Assembly (NCBI GenBank): GCA_043228905.1
Contig: JBHGNT010000009.1
Span: forward strand, 18,786,001 to 18,850,000
DNA: 64,000 bases
Reading direction: 5' to 3'
Source: Azolla caroliniana
Taxonomy: Eukaryota; Polypodiophyta
Of the stretch, positions 1 to 11,351 are shown one piece after another. Within the stretch, counting starts at the first letter, position 1. Every line of letters starts with the position of its first letter. The notes under the pieces were generated by a model, which ran no database searches, had not been told where the DNA came from, and saw only the letters and a program-made list of their open reading frames with translations. The translations under genes and the position numbers were made by a program.

Positions 1-2
1 CC

Positions 3-857
3 AAGTATAGAGGAGCGGCTGTCGCGACATGCGAAGCCATATGGTTGAAGCGGCTACTTAAGGATCTGCAGGTGGAGGTGTCTGATCCGACGACGATCTA
101 CTACGACAACCTCAGCAACATCCAACTCGCGAAGAACCTGGTCTTCCACGCACGGACCAAGCACATTGAGGTGCACTACCATTTTGTCCGTGAGCGTGTC
201 CTTTCTGGTGAAGTCGAACTTCAGTATGTTCCGACGGATCGGCAGACCGCCGACATCTTCACCAAGCCTCTTGGTCTGGACAAGTTGCAGCAATTCTCGA
301 GTGCGCTTGGGTTGCGTCACCTCGACGTGCCGAACTTGAGGGGGAGAGGCGTCCCAGATGACCACGGAAGGGAGCAGGAAAGGAGCGGAAAAGACCGTGA
401 CGCTGAGACGGATGACGAATTCGACTTTGAATCGACTGAAGAAGCCGAGAGCGGATCCGCGGAAGAGTCCGAAAGCGGACATAAGGGGAGCAGCTGGAAG
501 AAAGAGCCAAAGCCAACCAAGCATGGGGGAGATGACGTCATCAAGGGCAAGAAGACCGAAGACAAGTTGGAGACAGCCAACTCGGACGAGAGCAAAAACC
601 GATCGGAGGTAGCCAAGTCGGTTCAGATGTTTGATTCAGATACACTGAATCAACCGAGGGCCAAGCGGAAAAGAAGGCAGCAGGAGAAGCGCCAACACCG
701 CGACAGCAAGGGAGCTGTGAAGGGCCGTGGGAGCAGACAAGCCGACCGGAAGGGTCGAAGCACGCGGAGTCGAACAGGCCGAGGAGTGCGAGCGAGGCGT
801 GAAGCCAGGAGGAACCGGAACGATGATCCGGAAGATCCCGAAGAGCCTCAAGTTTAG
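3..857 (+). CDS. Copia A pol C-terminus (RNase H) with a long charged C-terminal extension
   Basis: The frame is open from base 3 to the TAG at 855-857, so it enters from outside the window. The first ~105 residues are Copia RNase H: the YYDNLSNIQLAKN box, then ARTKHIEVHYHFVRE and ADIFTKPLG, which normally lie close to the end of pol. Here the frame runs on for about 170 residues of charged, low-complexity sequence, first acidic (Glu/Ser rich, about codons 125-165) and then basic (Arg/Lys rich, about 220-280). There is no membrane segment or recognisable domain, so it does not look like an envelope protein. A polypurine tract lies at 336-346, where a usual Copia pol would end, and a second one follows the stop. 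Confidence 0.8.
   Translation, partial: KYRGAAVATCEAIWLKRLLKDLQVEVSDPTTIYYDNLSNIQLAKNLVFHARTKHIEVHYHFVRERVLSGEVELQYVPTDRQTADIFTKPLGLDKLQQFSSALGLRHLDVPNLRGRGVPDDHGREQERSGKDRDAETDDEFDFESTEEAESGSAEESESGHKGSSWKKEPKPTKHGGDDVIKGKKTEDKLETANSDESKNRSEVAKSVQMFDSDTLNQPRAKRKRRQQEKRQHRDSKGAVKGRGSRQADRKGRSTRSRTGRGVRARREARRNRNDDPEDPEEPQV
336..346 (+). other. Internal polypurine tract of Copia A
   Basis: The sequence ttgagggggag is identical to the polypurine tract next to the 3' LTR at 859-869. It lies inside the open frame at the position where Copia pol normally ends. It could be a second plus-strand priming site or the original tract displaced by the extra coding sequence. Confidence 0.5.
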
Positions 858-858
858 C

Positions 859-869
859 TTGAGGGGGAG
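859..869 (+). other. Polypurine tract of Copia A
   Basis: ttgagggggag lies immediately before the TG that opens the 3' LTR. This is the expected plus-strand primer site of an LTR retrotransposon. Confidence 0.8.
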
Positions 870-1328
870 TGTTGAGAGACAAGCTAAACATCGGCCGGAT
901 CGGCTGAGCAAGCCGAGGACCGGATCGGTTGGGGCCGATCGGTTAGGCCGGACCGGTGCATAAAACGGATGTGTAAACCGGTATGCAAACCGGTGCGTAA
1001 TGAGAGGTCGTATCGGTGCGTAGACCGAAAGGTTGTTAGAAAGATATTCCTCGTAAGGAATAGTTTTGGGAGTAAGTGTCGAGGCTCATTTATGAGCAGT
1101 CAAGTACTGTCAGCACTTGTGTCAGCCCGATTGTCAGGGCTTGTATAAAAGTGCTCACTGAGCACATCCTATGTACAGATTGAGTATTATTTTTTAATCA
1201 AGTTTTAGTGTTTTACTCTCTCTCTCTCTGTCTCTCCCATGCGTACTGTGCAAACCTAAGCTTTCCATTAAACCTACGCATTTTCTTTGTGTTCGTTTTT
1301 CTATTGCTTCCACACATTATCTTTCACA
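870..1328 (+). repeat. Copia A 3' LTR
   Basis: The LTR begins TGTTGAGAGAC directly after the polypurine tract and ends TTTCACA, about 459 bp. The right border is set by the point where Copia B pol sequence resumes. A TATA box (tataaaa, 1144-1150) lies about two thirds of the way in, followed by a CT-rich stretch. The other LTR is outside the window, so the age cannot be judged. Confidence 0.7.
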
Positions 1329-2248
1329 GAACTCCAAGTCGACCAACAGAGATTGGTTGGAAGACGCAAGGATCCATCCAGCCGGAAGCCGGATAACGCT
1401 TGATGAACCAGCCAGATTTGGACAAGAAACAGAACCGACCGAAGAAGAAAAAGAAGCAGACACCGGAATCAAACAAGACCCCGAATTGGATTCTGATGAA
1501 GAACAGACAGAGGAACCGGTGAATGAAAACCAAGGACGGAGATATCCTCTCAGAGAGAGAAGAGCCCCCCGGAGATTTTCGGATGCAGAGCATGTATTGT
1601 TGACCAATGAGGGGGAGCCGGAAAGCTTCGAAGAAGCAAAGAAAGACACCCACCGCCGCAAGTGGTTAAGTGCCATGTAGGATGAGATGGATTCCCTGCA
1701 TGAGAAGCCAAAAGTAAAGAGCGCTCCAGAACAAGTGGGTGTACAAGCTGAAACCGGGAGATGCTGGAAATCAACAAAGATACAAAGCTCAGATCGTGAT
1801 GAAGGGATTCCAACAGAAGAAAGGAGTGGATTTCGACGAGATCTTTGCCCCGGTTGTATGACATCCATCCGGACTGTGTTGAGCATAGCGGCGAGCATGG
1901 ACCTCGAGGTCGGACAACTCGATGTTAAGACGATGTTCCTTCATGGGAACCTCGAGGAGGAGATTTACATGCAGCAATCGGAAGGATTCATCAAGAAAGG
2001 GAAGCAGCACCTGGTGTGCCGGTTGAAGAAGAGCTTATACAGACTAAAGCAAGCTCTCCAACAATGGTACAAGAAGTTCGACTCCTTCATGACCGATCAG
2101 GTAGAAGGTAGAAGATCAAGAGTTTTCGCTGACGAAGATCCATACAGAGGAGAACGGGTCGGACATGCTGACTAAGGTGTTGTCAGTTAACAAGTTGGAC
2201 GCATGCCTGAGACGGATAGGAGTGACGAGACATCCCATGCGAGAGTGA
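1329..2248 (+). pseudogene. Copia B pol remnant, internally deleted
   Basis: This matches, piece by piece, the intact Copia polyprotein at the right end of the window: the acidic linker ending RRYPLRERRAPRRF (ORF from 1357, TAG at about 1678), then the reverse transcriptase N-terminus with IRTVLSIAASMDLEV and EEIYMQQSEGF. After the FDSFMTD box near 2097 it jumps directly to the last ~45 residues of RNase H (KIHTEENGSDMLTKVL) and stops at 2246-2248. About 300 residues, including the YVDD catalytic box and most of RNase H, are missing. There are also in-frame stops and frameshifts. It cannot make a working polymerase. Confidence 0.85.
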
Positions 2249-2258
2249 GGGGGGAGTT

Positions 2259-2471
2259 TGTTGGGAATTCGGTTCCTTCATATGGGATCCGGAAGATATC
2301 CAGAAACCGAATCGGATGGATCCAGATGGAATCCGGCTAGACCTCAGGTTATGTAGATGTTCCGATGTGACTATTTCAGGTCATATTTATAAATAACCCA
2401 AAATTTCTATGAGTACAAATATAACTAGGGCAACAGTGTTCATAAGGTTGTTGTTATTATTGTTGCACAGA

Positions 2472-2506
<35 letters not shown>

Positions 2507-2773
2507 GAGAGAGAAACAAAAAGTATATTCTATTGTAACCGCCGGTTGGCGAAGACATAGAGATCGAGGTTGTTGCCTCCGAGTCTCACATTGTATCCTT
2601 CCTCTCATTGTGATAGTTGGAGTCTGTGGGCTCCCGTGGTTTTTCCCGATAAGGGTTTTCCATGTAAACATTCAGTGTCGTCTCTATTGTCTGTGTAAGT
2701 GCATTGCTATTTTCTATGTATTTCCTCCATCGTGAGATTGAGACTTGGTTGTGGCCGAGCTCTATTCTGCACA
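2259..2773 (+). repeat. Copia B 3' LTR
   Basis: The LTR starts TGTTGGGAATTC after the purine-rich gaggggggag and ends TCTGCACA, about 515 bp. It belongs to the same family as the LTR at 59254-59895: the start and the middle (gtgatagttggagt, cgtggtttttccc) match. A (GA)n tract at 2471-2514 lies where the other copy also carries GA repeats. The GC-rich hairpin repeats of the 59.8 kb copy are absent here. Confidence 0.8.
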
Positions 2774-3050
2774 GTTGTCGGATTGGAAGGGTGTCGGCTC
2801 GCATTGGGATGTTATGGGTGACGACTTCAGCTAGTACACCTTTCATATCCATGTACGTCCATGCAAACACGTCCTTAAATTCCGTGAGGACTGCGACTAT
2901 GGATGCATACGTGGCAGGATTAAGACCAACGTGAACAGAGGACCGACCTTTCGGTTCATGAACGCAATTGAATACATCAATGTTGGCTATTTCGATGAAA
3001 TACGAAAACTAAAGGAGCATTTGAATGAGTTTGGGGGTTCCAATCTGCTT
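2774..3050 (-). pseudogene. Ty3/Gypsy reverse transcriptase N-terminal fragment
   Basis: On the minus strand the frame reads through EFKDVFAWTYMDMKG and then HNIPMRADT. This is the signature just upstream of the reverse transcriptase core in plant Gypsy elements (linker, EFxDVFAW, then the HxI box). It is cut at 2773 by the Copia B LTR. No protease or downstream pol is present. The upper border near 3050 is approximate. Confidence 0.65.
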
Positions 3051-3115
3051 AAGTAGTGACTTGTAAGTTGAGACATGTTACCACAACAGAACATGGTCTT
3101 GTCAATCCTTACTAG

Positions 3116-3641
3116 AAGCCCCAACGTCTGATAATGTGCCTCATTGAGATGTTCTCAAGCGAAGGGGATTGGATATTGGACTTATTCTCTGGCACAGGTA
3201 TATTCGGCTTATTTTTATTGATCGTTGTTGTATAGGATACTCAAAACTACTTATGAAGCTAAGTCATATCTTTACTATGTACCAGGTACAACATCAACAT
3301 GTACGTTAAAACTCTTTCGCAATTCTGTTGCATTGGAAAAGGACAAGGAGCGAGTCAGTTTTATAAACATGAGGATCAAGGCGTTATGGGAATGCCTAGA
3401 TCAAGATGAGGAGGTTGGGGCAAAGCACATCGCGGATACCAAACGTTTCCAAGTTGCTTCACATGAGCCGATTCCTCCATTGGTTGGGGAGCCCGGGGAG
3501 TTTATTGACCTCAATGATGAACTTTTAGAGGACCCCACCATTGCTAGCCTATCTGGAGTGAATACCAATGCACAGGATTTGGATGAGAGTCCTGATAACA
3601 ATGACAAGGAGAATGATGAAGATACCCTGATTGCCATTTAG
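3116..3641 (+). CDS. 3' end of a gene with a beta-class N4/N6 DNA methyltransferase domain (partial)
   Basis: Two exons in phase: 3116-3197 and 3286-3641, joined over an 88 bp GT-AG intron (3198-3285). The first exon is preceded by a plausible acceptor (ccttactag). The joined sequence reads KPQRLIMCLIEMFSSEGDW, then ILDLFSGTGTTST, then NSVALEKDKERV. This is the C-terminal FxGxG (motif I, SAM binding) and acidic motif II of DNA methylases such as PF01555. It continues with INMRIKALWE and an acidic tail of about 80 residues to the TAG. In beta-class enzymes the catalytic DPPW/DPPY motif lies upstream of motif I. Only transposon debris lies upstream here, so those exons are either beyond the left edge or lost. 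The splice sites and uninterrupted frame argue for a recently active gene, but it may be a pseudogene or transposon-borne. Confidence 0.6.
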
Positions 3642-4714
3642 ATTATGTAATGCCACCCTTCTTTTTTGTAAAATCTTTTGGACATATTATAGTGTATCAA
3701 ACTCCTTTAATCTATTTGGTTTTATGCAATTGTTTGAGAAATTCTTTCTTGGTGAACTTTTTTTATACGCTTCAATGGCAAAATGGTATATAATGTTGAA
3801 ACTCGTTATATTAAGTTTTCCTCTACGCTATGCATTAGCAATGGTTTGGTGTTTGAATATTGATACAATATTACGGATTTCAAAATTTTTGATAATTTTG
3901 GACATTGGTCAATTGCACATTGTAACGTAGTACAGTAATGTTGATCTAGGTCTTTGATCTATGTTTAATGCATAGGATATTTCTTCTTACCACCATTGTA
4001 TATTGCCTTCACATGGATGATTTTGATCACCAAAGACATTTAGACTGTTACACTGTTAGAATGTTAGACATTCAGACTATTGGTCTCTACAAAGTTCCAA
4101 CAATAAAATTTAACCTAAGGGTAGTCACACACATAGAGCAGAAGGTAAAGATGAGCTTGCAATGTTTAAGAACCACAAATATTATTCAAGGAACTTATAC
4201 TTTATCATATAACCATCATGGATTACATACTCCAACTCAATATCAATTACTATAGATATCAAGTTACATGCATGCAAACAAAACTCATCAGGATTTTGTA
4301 GTTCGGATATCAAATGCTAATAATATCTGGTACCATATGTTACTTAGATATAACTACATTCTATATTTAGGTTTCATCGAGAACTATCCTTTTTTATAAA
4401 TGTATATGAAATTAACTAACAATTTGAGAAATTTAATATTTCTCAAACGCAGAATCCTTTAGTAGGTGGAACTATTAATCGCATTTGAATATTCATATCT
4501 TCCACTTTGAAAATGTTCTCAATCAAGACATTTGTGTATGACTGAACCAGCTTCTCCAAATACATTCTCAATTCAAATCAGTTAATCGTCGTTTTAAGAT
4601 CATTTCATTTTGAGTAACTCCAAGTTTATAAATATTCATTCTACAACTAGCACACATCTCTCTTAGCGGTTATGGCAAGGAAATATCAAAAACATTAACT
4701 ACATTGAATAAGAC
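3642..4714. other. AT-rich intergenic stretch
   Basis: Downstream flank of the methyltransferase-like gene. No convincing coding sequence, RNA gene or LTR is visible. The open frames at 3631-3930 and 3968-4255 have no recognisable motifs and are AT-rich. I searched for a 5' LTR matching 7876-8316 and saw none. Confidence 0.5.
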
Positions 4715-5820
4715 GTGATATTGGTGTATATAGTTTTTGTACATCGGCTATATTTACAGCATTGTAGAAGGAATCTAAAAGTGGAATGTGCGATCATTCC
4801 ACTTGTGAACGCAAACATGTTTATTGATTGGGTTCACCATTCAATTACTTTTGCACTAAACGATTGTACTTGCTTTATTCAACATGTTCAAAAACAATTT
4901 CTTTCAATTGTTTCCTCTCCATCAATATCTGAGTTATCTTGTTTGACTTTATTTTATTGTGTACTTGATCCAGACATTCACGTTTATAATATCGATAGTG
5001 TCCCGGATCATTTATCTAATTTTGAACAACAACAATTCGATGAAATCTTAAATGATTTTTGTGATGTTTTTTCAAGTGAACTACCACATGGGTTACCACC
5101 TAAACATAATATAGACCTTTTACCTTGGGTTGCACCAATAAGTATACCCCTGTATCATTTAAGTCGATCCGAAGAGGATGAGGTATCTAAGCAACTGAAG
5201 GAATATTTACAAGTGGTTTATATACATTATAGTAAATCTTCATGAGGTGCACCTATTCTCTTGGTAAAAAAGAAAGAGGGCACATGGCGTGTACGTATTA
5301 ATTACTAACACTTGAATAAAGTGACGATCAAGAATTCATATCCATTGTCCCCAACAGACAATTTGATTGATTGTCTCCAAGGAGCTTGATATTTTTCACA
5401 ACTTGATCTTCGTACGGGCTACCATCAAATTCGTATAAGTGAAGAAGATGTTCCTAAAACAGCATTTCAGAAGATCTCAAAATGTGAGTTCGTCAAGAAA
5501 TCAATACATGTCTTGGACATCTCATAACCAAATGAGGAGTCGAAATTGATCCTTCTCACATCGTGAAAGTCAAACTTTGGCCCACTCTTCGGAATATTCG
5601 AGAAGTTAGATCGTTCCTTGGTTTGTCGATTTTTTGCAAAAATCTCTCGCAATTATTCCCAATATGACAATATGCCAAGCTCTTCGAAGGTTATTTTGAA
5701 GAAAAGGAAAAAATTACTGCAATTATGGAGGAAGTTGCCCCTGTTCACAGTCTCCTCTAAAAGACCGTTATGGAGATATCAACACCCCTGGTCCTTGCCC
5801 TGACCATTTCTTTTGTATAT
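4715..5820 (+). pseudogene. Gypsy pol: reverse transcriptase remnant
   Basis: The frame from 4715 ends TGA at 5243-5245, within the reverse transcriptase start. It contains FCDVFSSELPHGLPP (linker) and a degraded ISIPLYHLS box. After the stop the frame resumes as GAPILLVKKKEGTWRV, NKVTIKNSYPLSP and LDLRTGYHQIRI. At about 5468 it jumps from the TAFQ box to SKCEFVKKSIHVL, so the YxDD catalytic segment is deleted. A further broken piece (REVRSFLGL) runs to about 5640, and 5640-5820 is barely recognisable. Non-functional. Confidence 0.75.
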
Positions 5821-5873
5821 AATACTCTCTTATTTTACATTTTTGTAGCCCTCTGGCCCTTTTCTTAATACTA

Positions 5874-6639
5874 ATGAAGGAAATCTTTTTGAAAAAAAAA
5901 CAAATTTACTCCCAATTGGCGACATCGTTTACTGATCTTTTGAAAGATCGAATGTGTAAGTCTACAAAACCTATAGTATGGAATTCTACACTAGACCTCA
6001 CCTTTAAGGAACTCCAAGACCAGGTGTGCAACGCTCCTTCACTTCTTTTACTAGATCCTTCAAAACATTTTCAAGTTGTCTTATATCAAGATGGCAAATC
6101 AATAGCATTTAAGAGTAAGAAACTTGATTATGCTCAATGTTGATATACTGTTCAAGAAAAGGAAATTATTTGCAGTTATCCATGCGCGAAAGTCATGGCA
6201 CCATTATCTTTATGGAAATTGTTTTGTGGTAACTACATACCACGAATCCTTGAAATATTTTTGTGACCAACAAGACCTTAAGGGTCATAAGGCACGATGG
6301 ACAGATCTCATCCAGGACTTTGATTTTTCCATACGATATCCTAAAGGTTCAATGGACATTGTCACTGATGCACTTAGTCACATCCGTGAAGTTAACATGG
6401 TTAACTTCATTGAAATAACATCAGATCTTTATGATCACCTTCAAGGAAAGTATCCTGATGGCAGTTATTTTGCAAAATATTGGGCAAGAGTTGACTCTGG
6501 AACATACATCACCACACCCTCAAAGGAATCCTTCCACATTGTTAACGGTCTATTGTACCATAATGGGAAGGTTTGTGTTCCATATTTGTTTGAGTTCAAA
6601 AGAGAATTCTTTTTTAATGCCATGATGCACCCTCAGTAG
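5874..6639 (+). pseudogene. Gypsy pol: RNase H and integrase zinc-binding remnant
   Basis: Two overlapping frames (5874-6143 and 6124-6639) together carry LTFKELQDQVCNAPSLLLLD, HARKSWHHYLYG, TYHESLKYF and KARWTDLIQDFDF. This is the Gypsy RNase H order, ending with the start of the integrase N-terminal region (VNGLLYHNGKVCVP). A frameshift near 6130 separates them. The typical DASxxxxGAVL motif is eroded to YQDGKSIAFKSKKLDY. Confidence 0.8.
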
Positions 6640-6671
6640 GGCACCCTGGAATACATCGTACACTCGTTCTC

Positions 6672-7875
6672 ATGTCCTCTCAATTCTATTGGCTTAAGAT
6701 GCATCCTAACATACATAGTTATGTGACTAAATGTCACCAATGTCAGGTTAACAAAGCTGAGCGATTTAAAGCCACTAGACTTTTACATCCCTTTGAAATT
6801 CCCAACAATAAATGGGAAAGTATATCCATGGAGGTTATTGTTAGCCTTCCTCGCACCCCAAAAGGCCATGATGCCATTTGGGTTGTGGTTGATAGACTAA
6901 CTAAAATGGTCAGGTTTATTGCTACTAAAACTATGGTAACGACTCCTGAATTAGTTATTTCGCTTTATGGGTTACCGATGGATATTGTGAGTGATCGATA
7001 TCCAAAGTTTACTAGCAACTTTTGGACACAAGTCTTTAAGAAGTTAGAAACTACATTGAGCCTGAGCTCCACAGATCATCCTCAATCTAATGGACAAACA
7101 GAACGAGTAAATCAAATTATAGAGGATATGCTTCGAGCATACGTTGCTACGACGCCAACAAAATGGGAACGTTATCTCTCAATTTTGGAGTTTGCTTATA
7201 ACAGCTCCAAACATACATCAACGAGATATAGTCCTTTTATCTTGATGTATGGCTTTCAACCATGAGCCCTAATTGATGTTAATATACTTCAAGATGAGTT
7301 GCGAAGTAGGCAAAACTTTCTAAGAGATATGCAAGATATATTGCATATTGCACAAGAGAATATTAAAACAGTTGAATATAGAGAACATTTTTATGCCAAC
7401 CATAATGGGCAACCTCATGTATTCAACCTTGGACAGAAGGTATTTCTACATGTACCTCATACTTCTAAGACATTGTCTACCAGTAAGTGTGCTAAATTAA
7501 CCCCACGGTTTGGTGGACCTTTCACAGTCCTCAAATGCATTGGTTCATCAGCCTATCCTCTTGCTCTTCCTGATGATGTCAAAATCCATCCAATTTTGCA
7601 TGTAAGTCGTTTAAAAGAACTGCTTGGTTTTAGCGACAATAAAGTTACAACTGAAACTCTGGTTACTTTGGAAGATTTAGCTTCTAAACCACATGTACCA
7701 TAGAATATTCTCAATATTAAAACAAAACATTTGCATTCTAAAACCATGCGAGAATTTTAAATTAACTGGATGGATAGGTCTATAAAAGACGCTACATGGG
7801 AACGAGAGAATACTCTTAAAACTAACTTCCTTAACATTGCATTGCAAGAGTGCAATGTTTTAAAGAGGGGGAGTA
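6672..7875 (+). pseudogene. Gypsy pol: integrase core and chromodomain-like tail
   Basis: The HHCC zinc finger ends CHQCQVNKAE. The core follows: WESISMEVIVSLPRTPKG, then VVVDRLTKMVRFIAT, DIVSDRYPKFTS and STDHPQSNGQTERVNQ. The first catalytic Asp of the usual SMDFI box reads Glu (SMEVI). A stop at 7263-7265 splits the core from the C-terminal part (7299-7703), which has RFGGPFTVLK and HVSRLKELLG. Beyond a further stop, an eroded chromodomain (INWMDRSIKDATWERE) runs to about 7860. Inactive. Confidence 0.85.
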
Positions 7876-8316
7876 TGTTATGGGCATGACCATAAAATAT
7901 CCCGTGGTAAGTTATATCGTAGAATTTTACACACGAGGATAGCATGTGAGGGCTAACCGAGAGTGTAAAGAAGAGAGGATTACTTTTAATCTAAGGAATT
8001 GAGACAACCCATAAGGGCTAAGTGTGAACTTGCCTAGGGGCCTTAGGTCTGGCTATAAATATGAGGCCTGGATACCCTCATTTAACACATTTCGACTACG
8101 TCGAGACTCTGATCTAGTGGTGATCAAACTCTTGTAGTGAGTGTGCCAATACCAGGTACGACTCGATGCCAAGGCGGTAGTATGGGACGTCGATCGAGGC
8201 TCGAGTCCATCTCGAGGGTGATTGGGTGGATCGGTACCCTTCTTTCTCTCTCTTCTCTATATACCTATCTTATATTTCCTTGTCATTTTTGCTTACATTA
8301 GGATTAAGCTATAACA
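7876..8316 (+). repeat. Gypsy 3' LTR
   Basis: This LTR of about 441 bp starts TGTTATGGGCATGACC and ends CTATAACA; the six terminal bases are an exact inverted repeat (TGTTAT/ATAACA). A TATA-like ctataaatatg lies near 8052. Its first ~45 bases closely resemble each arm of the palindrome at 54096-54228. Confidence 0.8.
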
Positions 8317-8429
8317 CGAACATTACCCCCTCATGTGTAAGAAATAGTGGGTTCATTATGAGGGGCTGACACAACCATTCCTGCATACATGATGGTAGAG
8401 ATTGGACCAAATTATTTTTCAAATCCCAC

Positions 8430-8990
8430 CATGCCTTCATGATACCCCTAAAAATTTATCCTAACGAAAAATATCAATGTAACGAGTAAAATCTCTTAAA
8501 AGCCACCATCTAATACTATCTTTCAATCGCCACTTGTAAACAACATAACCCTTAGCATTCTCTGCCTTAAAATTTTTCCCATGGCTCCCCACCTAGCAAC
8601 AAACCTCCTATAAGAAATTTTCCTAAAAAAGCCTTACATTGCAAAAGAGGGTCAATCAATCCAAGACCACCCTCTTCGTTTGGAGCTATAATAACTTTCC
8701 AAGACACTTTGGCTCTAACATATGAGCAATCTTTAGATCCCCAAAGGAAATTCCTAATAAGCCTTTGTACTTGTGATAAAGCCAAATGCAACCACAACCA
8801 AGCTAACAAAATGTACTACATGGAAGCCAACAATAATTTATTTGCAACAACAACCCTACCTAGCAATGCCAATTTAGTAGTATTCCCAATACAACAATTT
8901 CTTCCTTATCGCAAGCAACAAAGGAGCTACATGATCTTCCAACGAAACATTAATACCATGACATTCTCGATATCTTATCGATTTCAGTTT
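8430..8990 (-). pseudogene. LINE reverse transcriptase C-terminal fragment
   Basis: On the minus strand: LALLGRVVVANKLLLAS, then RLIRNFLWGSK, RAKVSWKVI and EEGGLGLIDPLLQCKA. This is the conserved region after the reverse transcriptase core of plant L1-type LINEs, before the zinc-knuckle end. Frameshifts break it and no 5' part or tail is visible. Confidence 0.75.
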
Positions 8991-11351
8991 GTTGCATAAG
9001 AATTTAAATAATAGATACTGTTGTAATTATCCAACTAAGACAAAATTAAAAATGGGAATTATTTTAGGTCCTACTACATGTGACCAAAGGCATGATATGT
9101 GCATAGAAGTGTATTAATGAGTGTGGCAAAAAGATTTACAATGCGTCCTACAACTAAAAACCATATCTTGAACAATATGCATTCAAATAGGCCAAGTATG
9201 TGGACTACGTAAATGAACCAAATAACACAAGTGCACGATTACTAGAAGTAGATCATTATTAATCTAGAAAAATGCATGCATCAAGAAAATAACATAGCAA
9301 AGCCTTAAATACAAATCAAAGAACCAAAGGAAAATTATCCAAAATAAACCAACTACAACTCCAAGCAACTCCAAAGGATTTTGCAAAAGAGATATTGTAG
9401 AAGAACATGAGTTCACTATCTAAACATGCATGGGTACCTTTCCAATTAATCTCGTTGAAGATAGTGTAATCCAACACCTTCCAAAGCTAAACTTTATGGC
9501 TCATTCATAATGTAATTAGTAGAAGCATGTGACATATGACTAGAAGTACATGAAAATCACAATTCTATGAAATTAATGGTAGATAGAGATTGACAAAAAA
9601 TACACATTATTTGAGATTCCATTGGCCCATACTTTATAATAATAGTGCTCCCCATATATATAATGATATATGTATGGAATAGTTAAATATTTCCCATGAT
9701 GATAAGGTAAAACCAATTCAAGTATGAATTGAGAATACTCCATCATCAATAGCTCATTATACGCACAAGTGAGTTCATCAAAGTCAAAATCTTCAAACAA
9801 ATTGCAAGCTAAGGTTTGAAGGAAATCAAGATTAGGAATTAGTCAAAGTCCAAGTTGTAAGAAATAGGTGACCACCGACTCAATGTGGATAGTTACTATT
9901 CATTTAAGTTGTGGGCTTTGCAACACAACACACATATCATTATAGTATTTGAATGTTTAAATGTTTTACAAGGGTCATATCACATTTCAATGTATTTGTT
10001 AATGGAGATCTTTTATTTGGATTTGAGTATTTTTATTTGGAATTTAAATTGGGAAAAGCTTGCATCATCCTTTAGTTTCCTAATTCCTCCTATGTTTTCG
10101 TTATCTCCCCAAATGCCCTTGGTTGAGAGAAAAAACAAATGAATTGATCATTTAAAACCTCTTCACGAGAGGGTTGACCAAGCATATCTTGGGAGATAAG
10201 TCTATATTGGGGCTATTTTAAAGTTGTTACCATAAAATTAAGTTCATGTTGAATCATGTTTAAGTAAATTTTACGTTTGACTCTCTCTCTCTCTCTCTCT
10301 CTTCTACATCTATATTATATATAGAAAAATGTTTGGTTGCAACTTGCAAGATATAGAAAAACGGTTTGGAAGATGGGACGCAACACACTTTCTTCACAAT
10401 GCATCAATAGATTCCTCTATGAATGAGGCCCTTTCACAATGCATTACATTAATCTATGACCATATGGAAAAAATGTGAATGCTCATACTTCATGCATTAT
10501 ACCACATTTGGTGTACCTAAGTTCTAACTACGAAACCACATTCTTCCTTGAATGAGGAAACCACACACATCAATACATATAAAAAGCCCACCCATTGTCT
10601 ATCACATGAAACATTGTTTCCATATGACTTCGCTCACAATCACAATGATGTGAGTGGGGTGTTGGGGCACAAGTGATGAGTGTAGCCGTTTATTCATACT
10701 TTGCCCTAAACAAGTTCGAGGATATGAGTATGACACTTTGATACAATGCTTTGCTTATGATCACATTCGATTATGCTCTCCACACGTCTTCGATCAAACC
10801 CAATCTTCGCATGAATTTCTCTCGCAGTCATAATGTGCACTCTCAATTGCAATATTCATTGGTAAAGTTCTTGAACGTTGAGAGTTGCTACACACTTTCA
10901 CATGCATTAAGCGAAAATATAATAGGATCTCATAGGTCATATTTGACCTCTAAATATGATAATAAAGTCTATCTATCTATATATATTTTATTGAGTTGAC
11001 AAAGTCATCCACACACCTTATGTTGTGAACACACACTCCTTGGGGTGGGGAACGCGGATTGTTAGAGTCTACCACGTAGTTAATGGATAAGATATATTCA
11101 AGGTACATATTTTACAATGTACGTGTGATCTTAAAGTCCGCCATTGACTTAATTAATTGCATATGCTTTTGTATTTGAAGTTAATACTTTGAACGTTAGA
11201 TATCACACTCACTCTCCATCACTACTAGGTTTATCATAATTTCCATGTATATTCGCATAGAAATCCTCCCATCTTTCTATTATGTTGTTGATTTACACTT
11301 TGATTATTGCAAATTCGTTGTTATTGTAATCCTCCCTCATTTTGCTAATAT

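Larger units (their letters stand above)
1..1328 (+). mobile_element. Copia A, 3' part with 3' LTR, inserted into Copia B
   Basis: The element enters from the left edge in the middle of RNase H and ends with a 3' LTR. Right after the LTR, at 1329, the sequence resumes in the middle of the pol gene of another Copia (Copia B) at a point matching the acidic linker of the intact Copia at the right end of this window. That fixes the nesting: A went into B. The 5' half and 5' LTR lie outside the window. Confidence 0.85.
4715..8316 (+). mobile_element. Dead chromodomain-type Ty3/Gypsy element, 3' portion with 3' LTR
   Basis: In order: linker and reverse transcriptase start, a deletion in the palm, RNase H, integrase zinc finger, integrase core, chromodomain-like tail, polypurine tract (aaagagggggag, 7863-7874) and 3' LTR. 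Many stops and frameshifts break it. Gag, protease and 5' LTR are not visible. The C-terminal chromodomain places it among plant chromoviruses. Confidence 0.85.

Noticed and set aside
3968-4255. Plus-strand frame of 95 codons
   Set aside because: AT-rich, no motif, no splice or transcript evidence.
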